A stretch of DNA of 64,000 nt, taken from contig OZ220496.1 of assembly GCA_965116235.1 (NCBI GenBank), forward strand, positions 1,364,001-1,428,000, written 5' to 3'. The DNA is from MPNP01 sp965116235. Its GTDB lineage: Bacteria; Pseudomonadota; Alphaproteobacteria; Rhodobacterales; Rhodobacteraceae. The first letter of the stretch is position 1; each line of letters begins with the position of its first letter. Both the position numbers and the translations under genes were made by a program. Below, piece by piece: positions 1-8,163 of the stretch. The notes beneath the pieces were generated by a model. That model was not told where the DNA came from. It saw nothing but the letters and a program-made list of their open reading frames with translations, and made no database searches.

Positions 1-1
1 C

Positions 2-208
2 GGCGGATTGATTGCGAACAATCTGATCACTCGTGATCAACTCAAACAGCTGGGCAAGGACAATGTGGTGTCCGATTCCCAGTTGACGTTTGCCGATCTT
101 GGCATCAAGCCAACCGCCTTGGCCGGCAAGTTGGAGAAATACCTCTACAGTTACCGACCCGCAGGCCAGTACACGGCCATCCATGAGTCCTCCGACCTGA
201 TGCAGTGA
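2..208 (+). CDS. complex I NDUFA9-like subunit, C-terminal fragment
   Basis: This frame enters from the left edge and ends with TGA at 206-208, so only about 68 C-terminal residues are visible. The end (ADLGIKPTA, then a YLYSYRP segment and AGQYT) resembles the C-terminus of the NDUFA9-like, NAD(P)-binding accessory subunit family of bacterial respiratory complex I, common in alphaproteobacteria. Nothing of the Rossmann fold is in the window, so the call rests on this tail alone. It converges with uppP, with only 18 bp between the stops. Confidence 0.6.
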   Translation, partial: GGLIANNLITRDQLKQLGKDNVVSDSQLTFADLGIKPTALAGKLEKYLYSYRPAGQYTAIHESSDLMQ

Positions 209-226
209 TGCGCGGGTGTTGAGCTC

Positions 227-1030
227 TCAGCTGAAGGCAATTGTCAGCAGGATCAAACCGAGAATGACTCGATAAATCACATACGGCGTGAAACTGTAGG
301 TGTCCAGCAGTTTCATCATGGCCGCCAAGGTTCCCAAAGCCGCCAGAAACGAGACCGCCACGACGATCAGGCCAGCCTCAAGCATGGCCGATTCAGGATT
401 GCGCAGCAAGCTGATCATGGACAGGGTCCCTGCCGCCAGGATGGTAGGGATGGACATCAACATCGAAATCCGCGCGGCGTCGCTTCGATTGTAGCCGATC
501 AGGCGTGCGCCGGAAATGACTATGCCGGACCGCGACGTGCCGGGAATGAGCGATAACGCTTGCAGCAGCCCCAAAATGAGAGCATCTTTTGATGACCAGG
601 AGTCGATTGGCTGATCAAGTCGGCCAAAACGGTCACACAGAAACAGAACCACACCAAAGATCAGGGTTGTGGAACCGATGACGGTCAGGTTGCGGAAAAG
701 TTCGTTGAGGTCTGCCAGATAAATCGCAAGACCGCACATTATGACAGGCAGGGTTGCAATGATTAGGCACAATGCCAGTCTGGATTGAGGAGAGTGCCAT
801 CGCCCCCGAAGCAGTCCAGACAACCCGGTCAGGGCCATCAGCACTTCACGACGAAAATACACGATTACTGCGAGAAGCGAGCCGACATGTGCACAAACGT
901 CAATGACCAGCCCTTGGTCTTCCCACGATGTCAGCAGGGGGAGCAAAACGAGGTGGCCGGATGACGATACCGGCAGAAATTCGGTAATCCCCTGAATGGC
1001 AGCGACCACGATCAGATGAAACAGCAGCAT
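227..1030 (-). CDS. uppP: undecaprenyl-diphosphatase (BacA/UppP family)
   Basis: Integral membrane phosphatase that converts undecaprenyl diphosphate to the monophosphate, recycling the lipid carrier for peptidoglycan and other envelope polymers; the family is linked to bacitracin resistance. The protein is almost entirely hydrophobic helices and carries both family signatures: GITEFLPVSSSGH near the N-terminus and PGTSRSG in the second half. The frame is open to 1060, but I choose the ATG at 1030 because homologs begin directly with a hydrophobic LLHLIV-like helix and an AGGT Shine-Dalgarno lies 5 bp upstream. That gives 267 residues, normal for the family. It is divergent from gltD. Confidence 0.95.
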   Translation of the reverse strand: MLLFHLIVVAAIQGITEFLPVSSSGHLVLLPLLTSWEDQGLVIDVCAHVGSLLAVIVYFRREVLMALTGLSGLLRGRWHSPQSRLALCLIIATLPVIMCGLAIYLADLNELFRNLTVIGSTTLIFGVVLFLCDRFGRLDQPIDSWSSKDALILGLLQALSLIPGTSRSGIVISGARLIGYNRSDAARISMLMSIPTILAAGTLSMISLLRNPESAMLEAGLIVVAVSFLAALGTLAAMMKLLDTYSFTPYVIYRVILGLILLTIAFS

Positions 1031-1270
1031 TCTGAACCTGTTTAGTTGTCCCCATCCCAAGATGCAAGTTCAAATCATGGCATCTCAGTATCGGGACAGC
1101 GTGAATATGAATGAAGCCTTTCTGTCGCTGCGGCTTCACATCGCATGGCGGGAGTCGTTCGTCGGAACACCTCGAAAAAGGTAATATTCTATGACCTAAA
1201 TTTATCTTTCCAACCTTCAGATTTTGCCTCCTATTCCATGTGTTCGACAAATAGGTCAGCAATTATGTCT

Positions 1271-1298
1271 TTTATCTTGAATTAAACTTCTATATACT
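1271..1298 (+). promoter_or_regulatory. candidate promoter of gltDB
   Basis: The 300-bp gap between uppP and gltD is AT-rich near its right end. A TTTATC box (1271-1276) and a TATACT box (1293-1298) are 16 bp apart, and the second lies 32 bp before the gltD ATG. The -35 match is poor, so this is only a plausible sigma70 promoter. I see no other structure in 1031-1270. Confidence 0.3.
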
Positions 1299-1330
1299 GT
1301 CGTCTCCTGCGCACGGTCTGGACAAGACAC

Positions 1331-2767
1331 ATGAACACAAAACAGATGCTATCCTTCGTCACTACGCCTTCGGCCATGCCCAACAAGCGGACATCAACCG
1401 CCCGAGTGGCCGATTTTGGCGAAATATACCAGGATTATCCAGCTGAAGGGGCTGCCGAGCAGGCAAGCCGATGTTCCCAATGCGGGGTTCCCTACTGCCA
1501 GACTCATTGTCCATTGCACAACAACATACCAGACTGGCTGAAACTGACGGCGGAGGGACGGCTGAAAGAAGCGTATCAGCTTAGTCAGCAGACCAATACG
1601 TTTCCGGAAATATGCGGGCGCATATGCCCGCAGGATCGTCTGTGCGAGGGCAATTGCGTGATTGAGCAGGCTGGACATGGCACGGTCACCATCGGCTCGA
1701 TCGAAAAGTATTTGACCGATCTGGCCTGGGAGAATGGATGGGTCGATTCCATCAGTCCGGCTTGTGACCTGGACCATTCGGTTGGCATCATCGGTGCTGG
1801 TCCCGCTGGTCTGGCCGCTGCCGATCTGCTGCGGCGCGAAGGCATGCAAGTCGTCATTTACGATCAGCATGACCGACCCGGTGGCCTGATGACCTATGGC
1901 ATACCTGGGTTCAAGCTTGAAAAGCACGTCGTGATGAACCGGATTGATCAACTCAGGCAGGGTGGGGTACGATTCGTTCAAAATTGTCGAGTGGGTGACG
2001 ATATTGGTTTTCAGGAGGTCAAGAACCGCCATGATGCCGTTCTGATTGCAACCGGAGTCTACCAGTCTCGAGACATCAAGTGTCCTGGCGGGGGGCTGGA
2101 TGGAATTGTACCGGCCATTGACTATCTGACGGCATCCAACCGCAAGAGCTTTGGTGACACAGTTCCCGATTTCGACAATGGCCATCTCGATGCTCGGGAC
2201 AAGCGAGTGGTAGTCATCGGTGGCGGTGACACTGCCATGGACTGCGTCCGGACAGCGATCCGGCAAGGAGCCACATCGGTCAAGTGCTTCTATCGTCGTG
2301 ACCGCATCAACATGCCCGGGTCACGCCGGGAAGTCCTGAATGCGGAGGAGGAAGGCATTGAGTTTGTCTGGTTGACACAGCCCAAAGGGTTTTCCGGAAC
2401 AACGGCGGTTGAAAAGATACTGGCAACCAAGATGCGTCTTTCGGATCGGGATTCAACCGGTCGAAGAACTCCAGTCCCTGTGCCCGGAGGAGAATTTGAT
2501 CAGTCGGTGGATCTCGTCATCAAGGCCTTGGGGTTCGAACCGGAGAATCTGTCAGTGCTGTGGGATCTGAGTGATCTCAACATCACCTGGTGGGGAACAA
2601 TAAAGACCGACTTCAAGTCCCATGAAACCAGTATCCCCGGGGTTTATGCAGTAGGAGACGTTGTGCGTGGGGCCAGCCTGGTGGTCTGGGCCATACGGGA
2701 CGGTCGAGAAGCTGCGGAGGCAATTGTCCGGCAATATCAGGCGTCAAGGCTCAAGACAGCCGCTTGA
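1331..2767 (+). CDS. gltD: glutamate synthase [NADPH] small (beta) subunit
   Basis: Flavoprotein that feeds electrons from NADPH to the GltB subunit, allowing glutamine plus 2-oxoglutarate to become two glutamates (GOGAT half of ammonia assimilation). At 478 residues it has the usual length. The N-terminal third holds the cysteine-rich iron-sulfur region (CSQCGVPYC, then ICGRICPQ and CEGNC). A GAGPAGLAAAD FAD-binding motif lies near residue 155 and a VIGGGDTAMDC NADPH-binding motif near 295. gltB starts 42 bp downstream, so the two are almost certainly cotranscribed in the order gltD-gltB. Confidence 0.97.
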   Translation: MNTKQMLSFVTTPSAMPNKRTSTARVADFGEIYQDYPAEGAAEQASRCSQCGVPYCQTHCPLHNNIPDWLKLTAEGRLKEAYQLSQQTNTFPEICGRICPQDRLCEGNCVIEQAGHGTVTIGSIEKYLTDLAWENGWVDSISPACDLDHSVGIIGAGPAGLAAADLLRREGMQVVIYDQHDRPGGLMTYGIPGFKLEKHVVMNRIDQLRQGGVRFVQNCRVGDDIGFQEVKNRHDAVLIATGVYQSRDIKCPGGGLDGIVPAIDYLTASNRKSFGDTVPDFDNGHLDARDKRVVVIGGGDTAMDCVRTAIRQGATSVKCFYRRDRINMPGSRREVLNAEEEGIEFVWLTQPKGFSGTTAVEKILATKMRLSDRDSTGRRTPVPVPGGEFDQSVDLVIKALGFEPENLSVLWDLSDLNITWWGTIKTDFKSHETSIPGVYAVGDVVRGASLVVWAIRDGREAAEAIVRQYQASRLKTAA

Positions 2768-2809
2768 GGAGCCGGGGCGACAGAAAGCAAGAACAAGAGG
2801 TAACATGTC

Positions 2810-5800
2810 ATGAATTGTGCTGGGCACAAATGGGTTGAGGACGAACAGGCTCGCCGTCGTCATGCCGCCGAAAAAGGACTGTATTCGCCTGAACATGAGC
2901 ATGATTCTTGCGGCGTGGGTCTGGTTGCCTCTATTGAAGCCAAACCCTCGCGCAAGGTCGTTGAGTATGGCATCACGGCCCTCAAGGCCGTATGGCACCG
3001 AGGGGCGGTCGATGCGGATGGCAAGACCGGCGATGGGGCCGGCATCAGCACACAAGTTCCTCACGACTTTTTCAATGAACAAATCCATAGGACCGGACAC
3101 ACTCCTTTTGAAGGGAAACATTTGGCCGTTGGCATGATGTTTTTGCCTAGAACCGACTTTGGGGCACAGGAAACGTGTCGAACCATTGTCGAGGCCGAAA
3201 TTCTCAATATGGGACACACCATCTATGGGTGGCGTCACGTTCCCGTCAACACGGACGTTCTGGGTGACAAGGCCGAAGCCACAAGACCGGAAATCGAGCA
3301 GATCCTGTTTGCCGATGGGCGGAACCTGAGTGAGGAGGCGTTCGAACAAAACCTCTATGTCATTCGCCGGCGAATCGAGAAGAGGGCCGTCAAGGCGCAA
3401 GTTAGCGGCATGTATGTCTGTTCCTTGTCCTGCCGCAGCATTGTCTACAAGGGCATGATGCTGGCCGAACAGGTGGCAGAATTTTATCCGGACCTGAAAG
3501 ATTCGAAGTTCATTTCCGCCTATGCACTGTATCACCAAAGATACTCGACCAACACATTTCCTCAGTGGTGGTTGGCTCAGCCGTTCAGGATGACGGCCCA
3601 CAACGGCGAAATCAACACTCTCAAAGGGAATCTGAACTGGCTGAAAAGTCACGAAATCAAGATGGTGTCAGAAAACTTCGGGGACCATGCCAAGGACATA
3701 AAGCCGATTGTCTCCCAGGGTTCTTCTGATTCGGCTGCACTTGATGCGGTGTTTGAGGTCATGATACGAGCCGGCCGCAGCGCTCCTATGGCCAAAACCA
3801 TCTTGATTCCGGAGGCGTGGTCAAAGAAGCAGGAATACATGCCTAAAGCCTGGCAGGACATGTACAACTATTGCAATGCCATAATGGAGCCTTGGGATGG
3901 TCCGGCCGGAATGACCATGATCGATGGTCGATGGGTGGTAGCCGGGCTTGACCGGAATGGCCTGCGGCCCCTGAGGTACGCCGTTACGTCGGACAAGCTG
4001 CTGATTGCCGGCTCGGAGACTGGAATGGTTCCCGTTTCTGAAACGAACGTGATCGAAAAAGGGGCATTGGGGCCCGGACAAATGGTAGCCGTAGACCTGG
4101 CTGAACAGAAGCTGTATCACGACAATGAAATCAAGGACATGCTGTCCAAGACTCAGCCCTTTGATCAGCTGACAGAGTCGATTGTCAAGCTTGATGATCA
4201 GGTGCAGTCGCTGCATGAGAAGATCTACTTTGCCGGCGGTGAACTCATGCACCGACAGAGCATGGCGGGATTGACCCTTGAGGAAATTGAAACCATTTTG
4301 GTTCCCATGGCCGAGGACGGCAAGGAGGCGATAGCCTCCATGGGCGATGATACGCCACCAGCGGTACTGTCAGAAAAATATCGCCCCATGAGTCATTACT
4401 TTCGGCAGAACTTCAGTCAGGTGACCAATCCCCCCATTGATTCACTCCGCGAACATGGGGTGATGAGTCTGATCACTCGGTTTGGCAACCTGAACAACGT
4501 TCTGGATCAGGAGAACGAAGTTGTTGCCACCGCGATGCTCGAGTCACCAGTGCTCAGCAATGGCATGTTCGAGTTGATCCATGAATATTTTGGTGATGAT
4601 GTGGCAGTCATTGATTGTACGTTTGATCCGGATGGTGGTGACGACGCTCTCAGAAAGGCATTGCAAGGAATCCTGACTGAGGCTGAAGAGAAGGTCTGTT
4701 CAGGCTACAGTCATTTGGTTCTCACGGATATGAAACAGGATCCACAACGTGCGCCCATGCCAATGATCCTGGCTACCAGTGCGATTCACAGTTCATTGAC
4801 GGCAAAGGGTTTAAGAACATTCACGACCCTGAATGTCCGCTCCGGGGAGTGCATGGACCCTCACTATTTTGCCGTACTTATCGGTTGTGGCGCCTCGACG
4901 GTCAATGCCTATCTTGCGCAAGACACGCTGGCTGACAGAGTGAACAGCAAATTGCTGGACATGACCGTCAAGGAAGCTGTCGATCGCTATCGTAAGGCGA
5001 TAAACCAGGGTTTGCTCAAGATAATGTCCAAGATGGGCATCTCGGTCATATCCTCGTATCGTGGCGGTCTGAATTTTGAGGCGTTAGGCCTTTCGAGAGC
5101 GATGGTTGCCCAATATTTTCCGGGCATGTCAAGCCGGATATCCGGCATCGGCCTAAGTGGATTGCAGCGAACCTTGGTCAAGCAGCATCAAAAAAGCTGG
5201 CGGCAGGAGACGGTTCTTCTGCCGGTTGGAGGGTTCTACAAGTTGCGTAACTCGGGCGAGGCACATGCTTGGAAAGCACGGGAAATGCGCAAGCTTCAAG
5301 TTGCATGCGAGACTGATGACTACGAACTCTGGCAGGACTATGCAAAGTCCATGAATGCCCCACCACCACTCAATCTGAGAGACTTGCTGAACATCAATCG
5401 CCAAAAGGAAGCTGTGGATTTGGATGAAGTGGAATCCATAACCTCCATCCGCAAAAGGTTTGTAACTCCAGGGATGTCGCTTGGTGCGCTCAGTCCAGAA
5501 GCGCATCGAACGCTTAACGTGGCGATGAACCGAATTGGAGCCAAATCTGACTCGGGCGAGGGCGGGGAAGATCCAGCTCATGCGACTCCCGATGCAAATG
5601 GTGACAATCCATCGGCCAAGATCAAGCAGGTTGCGAGCGGACGTTTCGGTGTCACGGCGGAATATCTGTGCAATTGTGAGGAACTGGAAATAAAGATTGC
5701 TCAAGGAGCGAAACCGGGTGAAGGGGGACAGTTGCCGGGAATGAAGGTTACCGAGCTGATCGCGCGATTGCGGCACTCGACAAAGGGTGTGTCGTTGATT

Positions 5801-7345
5801 TCTCCACCCCCGCACCATGACATTTACTCCATTGAAGATCTGGCTCAGCTGATTTATGACCTGAAACAGATCAATCCGGTGGCCAAGGTCTGTGTCAAGC
5901 TGGTGTCAGCAACTGGAATCGGGACAATCGCTGCCGGGGTGGCCAAGGCCAAGGCCGATGTCATACTCGTGTCTGGACATTCGGGGGGTACGGGCGCCTC
6001 ACCCGCCACCTCCATCAAGTTTGCCGGCTTGCCTTGGGAAATCGGTCTGGCTGAATGCCATCAGGTGCTGACTCTCAACAAGCTTCGTGATCGGGTCATT
6101 CTTCGGACAGATGGAGGGCTGCGAACTGGCCGCGATGTTGTCATGGCTGCCCTTCTGGGTGCCGAAGAGTTTGGCATCGGCACTTCCGCCTTGATTTCAA
6201 TGGGATGTCTCATGGTCCGACAGTGCCAGTCAAATACCTGTCCGGTTGGCGTCTGTACCCAAGATGAACAGCTGAGGGAACGATTCAATGGCACTGTCGA
6301 CAAGGTCGTGAACCTCATCACCTTCTATGCCCGCGAAGTGAGAGAAATTCTGGCTGAAATGGGCATGAGATCCCTGGATGACATTATTGGTCGTACGGAC
6401 CTGCTTACCCAAACATTCAGAGGGTCGGAACTTCTTGTTGATCTTGACCTAAATCCGCTTCTTGTCATGGTTGACGAAAATTCTTCAGTCGGCAAGAGAA
6501 GCCAAAAGACCAGAATCGAAGTCTCCGACACTCTGGACGGTGAAATCAAGCGAGATGCCCGCCCCTTCTTTCAAGAAGGTGAAAAGATGCAACTGTCCTA
6601 TGTGGTACGAAATACCCAGCGGACGATAGGAGCCCGAACGTCACATCACATTGTGAAGAAGTTCGGAATGAACAATTCCCTGCAGCCGGATCATTTGACC
6701 ATCAATCTCACCGGTTCTGCCGGTCAGTCGCTGGGTGCCTTTGCCGTGAAAGGGCTGAAGATAGTCGTTTCCGGCGATGCCAACGATTATGTCGGAAAAG
6801 GTCTGTCGGGTGGTACGATAGTCGTGAAACCGGTCAATTCATCGAGACTTGAGGCCGCTCAAAACACGATCATTGGCAATACGGTGCTATACGGTGCTAC
6901 AGCTGGTAAAATGTTTGCGTCCGGTCGCGCTGGTGAGCGTTTCTGCGTCCGGAACTCCGGAGCAGTGGTCGTCACAGAGGGATGTGGTGCGAATGGCTGC
7001 GAATACATGACCGGTGGAGTGGCGGTTTTGCTTGGCTCGGTCGGAGCAAACTTTGGTGCTGGCATGACCGGTGGCATGGCGTACCTCTACGACCCCGAGG
7101 GCGTTGCTCCCTTGATGATCAATAACGAGACTTTAGTGTACTGCCAGTTATCGGTGAACTATTGGAAAGAACAATTATACAGCCTTGTTGTTCGGCATGA
7201 GGCTGAAACCAAGAGCGCCTTGGCCAAGAGGCTCCTGAACAACTGGGAAGTGGAAGAGGACAAGTTTCTGCAAATTTGTCCGAAGGAAATGCTGTCCCGC
7301 ATTCCGCACCCAATCGCTGAGTTCGAAAGCCAACTGATCGCCTAG
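2810..7345 (+). CDS. gltB: glutamate synthase large (alpha) subunit
   Basis: Catalytic GOGAT subunit, 1511 residues, the usual length of the bacterial enzyme. In order it has a class II glutamine amidotransferase domain whose catalytic cysteine is in HDSCGVG (residue 34, so a propeptide of about 33 residues should be removed), a central linker domain, an FMN/synthase domain with the cysteine motif CLMVRQCQSNTC for a 3Fe-4S cluster, and a C-terminal glycine-rich (GXGXG) beta-helix domain. The ATG at 2810 is preceded by AAGAGG. An earlier ATG at 2805 hits a stop after two codons. No hairpin terminator is obvious after the stop. Confidence 0.97.
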   Translation: MNCAGHKWVEDEQARRRHAAEKGLYSPEHEHDSCGVGLVASIEAKPSRKVVEYGITALKAVWHRGAVDADGKTGDGAGISTQVPHDFFNEQIHRTGHTPFEGKHLAVGMMFLPRTDFGAQETCRTIVEAEILNMGHTIYGWRHVPVNTDVLGDKAEATRPEIEQILFADGRNLSEEAFEQNLYVIRRRIEKRAVKAQVSGMYVCSLSCRSIVYKGMMLAEQVAEFYPDLKDSKFISAYALYHQRYSTNTFPQWWLAQPFRMTAHNGEINTLKGNLNWLKSHEIKMVSENFGDHAKDIKPIVSQGSSDSAALDAVFEVMIRAGRSAPMAKTILIPEAWSKKQEYMPKAWQDMYNYCNAIMEPWDGPAGMTMIDGRWVVAGLDRNGLRPLRYAVTSDKLLIAGSETGMVPVSETNVIEKGALGPGQMVAVDLAEQKLYHDNEIKDMLSKTQPFDQLTESIVKLDDQVQSLHEKIYFAGGELMHRQSMAGLTLEEIETILVPMAEDGKEAIASMGDDTPPAVLSEKYRPMSHYFRQNFSQVTNPPIDSLREHGVMSLITRFGNLNNVLDQENEVVATAMLESPVLSNGMFELIHEYFGDDVAVIDCTFDPDGGDDALRKALQGILTEAEEKVCSGYSHLVLTDMKQDPQRAPMPMILATSAIHSSLTAKGLRTFTTLNVRSGECMDPHYFAVLIGCGASTVNAYLAQDTLADRVNSKLLDMTVKEAVDRYRKAINQGLLKIMSKMGISVISSYRGGLNFEALGLSRAMVAQYFPGMSSRISGIGLSGLQRTLVKQHQKSWRQETVLLPVGGFYKLRNSGEAHAWKAREMRKLQVACETDDYELWQDYAKSMNAPPPLNLRDLLNINRQKEAVDLDEVESITSIRKRFVTPGMSLGALSPEAHRTLNVAMNRIGAKSDSGEGGEDPAHATPDANGDNPSAKIKQVASGRFGVTAEYLCNCEELEIKIAQGAKPGEGGQLPGMKVTELIARLRHSTKGVSLISPPPHHDIYSIEDLAQLIYDLKQINPVAKVCVKLVSATGIGTIAAGVAKAKADVILVSGHSGGTGASPATSIKFAGLPWEIGLAECHQVLTLNKLRDRVILRTDGGLRTGRDVVMAALLGAEEFGIGTSALISMGCLMVRQCQSNTCPVGVCTQDEQLRERFNGTVDKVVNLITFYAREVREILAEMGMRSLDDIIGRTDLLTQTFRGSELLVDLDLNPLLVMVDENSSVGKRSQKTRIEVSDTLDGEIKRDARPFFQEGEKMQLSYVVRNTQRTIGARTSHHIVKKFGMNNSLQPDHLTINLTGSAGQSLGAFAVKGLKIVVSGDANDYVGKGLSGGTIVVKPVNSSRLEAAQNTIIGNTVLYGATAGKMFASGRAGERFCVRNSGAVVVTEGCGANGCEYMTGGVAVLLGSVGANFGAGMTGGMAYLYDPEGVAPLMINNETLVYCQLSVNYWKEQLYSLVVRHEAETKSALAKRLLNNWEVEEDKFLQICPKEMLSRIPHPIAEFESQLIA

Positions 7346-8034
7346 CCCTGAATTCTGGACTGATTTGAGCCTTTGTGATTGGTCGCACTCCATCACGTGG
7401 GGCGGTTTGAAAAGATTTGGTTTCATTTTTCTCTGCACAAGCCATCCATGTCCATGACAATTCCCTATCAACAAGCACCGGCAAGGTTGTCTGCGATCAT
7501 TATACGTGTGTTCCTGCATATTGAGACCATGCTGGCTCATGATACCCGACCCGCCATCTGGGGAGCGGGGATCTAGGTAGGACAAGGATGCCAAGTAATT
7601 CTGCAGACAGCCTCTTGCCACGCTGGTTCGAATATGGCCCAAGCCAGCGACAGGGAGCGTTGCAGCTGTCGCCATGACGCCTGCACCAGTTCTCGTGGGA
7701 GCGTGTCTCCAGGTGCCTGTACGGGTGCATTCCTGAGACCAGTCTCGTTGAAGCCCTCCGAAAGTTGCAAGAGTACTTGATTGTACAAGGCTGAAAAAAT
7801 CAGTTTCGGACGTTCGGTACTCGACAGTACGTGTATGTCGCCTCTGGACCACCGCTTTTTCCAGCCATCCCAGACCGGTGCATGACTCCAATCCACCACG
7901 ACGGCCCGGTCGCATCCCACATGGCGGGATGCGTAAACGCCGGCAAAGGTTCAATCCTCGGCTCTGCCGTGACCGATCGTTTGCCGCGCAAGACTTTCAC
8001 CTGAGTAAGCCACAACACATCGTTGAAGCCGGGG
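7346..8034. other. gene-free region upstream of the autotransporter
   Basis: About 690 bp without a gene I can support. Several overlapping frames on the minus strand stay open (for example 7573-7920), but they overlap one another, lack Shine-Dalgarno sites and match no family I know. They may be remnants of a decayed gene. The only clear structure is the palindrome and poly-G module that starts at 8035. Confidence 0.5.
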
Positions 8035-8116
8035 TGTCGCATGCATGCGACAGTTTGCCGAAAAATGAACCGGAGCGGCAAGAAAGAGTTGCAAATCCCA
8101 TGGGGGGGGGTAGTTA
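8035..8116 (+). promoter_or_regulatory. poly-G promoter module A (palindrome, -35-like box, G9 spacer)
   Basis: A perfect 18-bp palindrome, TGTCGCATGCATGCGACA (8035-8052), is followed 36 bp later by TTGCAA (8089-8094). Seven bp further is a run of nine G (8102-8110), then TAGTTAATG. If TTGCAA is a -35 box and TAGTTA a -10 box, the G run fills the 16-bp spacer, so slippage would change spacer length. The same arrangement with almost identical spacings is found before the porin-like gene at 22594-22676. The palindrome would suit a dimeric regulator. Promoter function is inferred. Confidence 0.6.
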
Positions 8117-8163
8117 ATGGCACCAAACACAACTTTTTGGACAATGAGAAAGGAATGATGACC

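Noticed and set aside
7573..7920. 115-codon minus-strand gene before the autotransporter
   Set aside because: Overlaps three other open frames of similar length, lacks a ribosome site, and has no recognisable motif.
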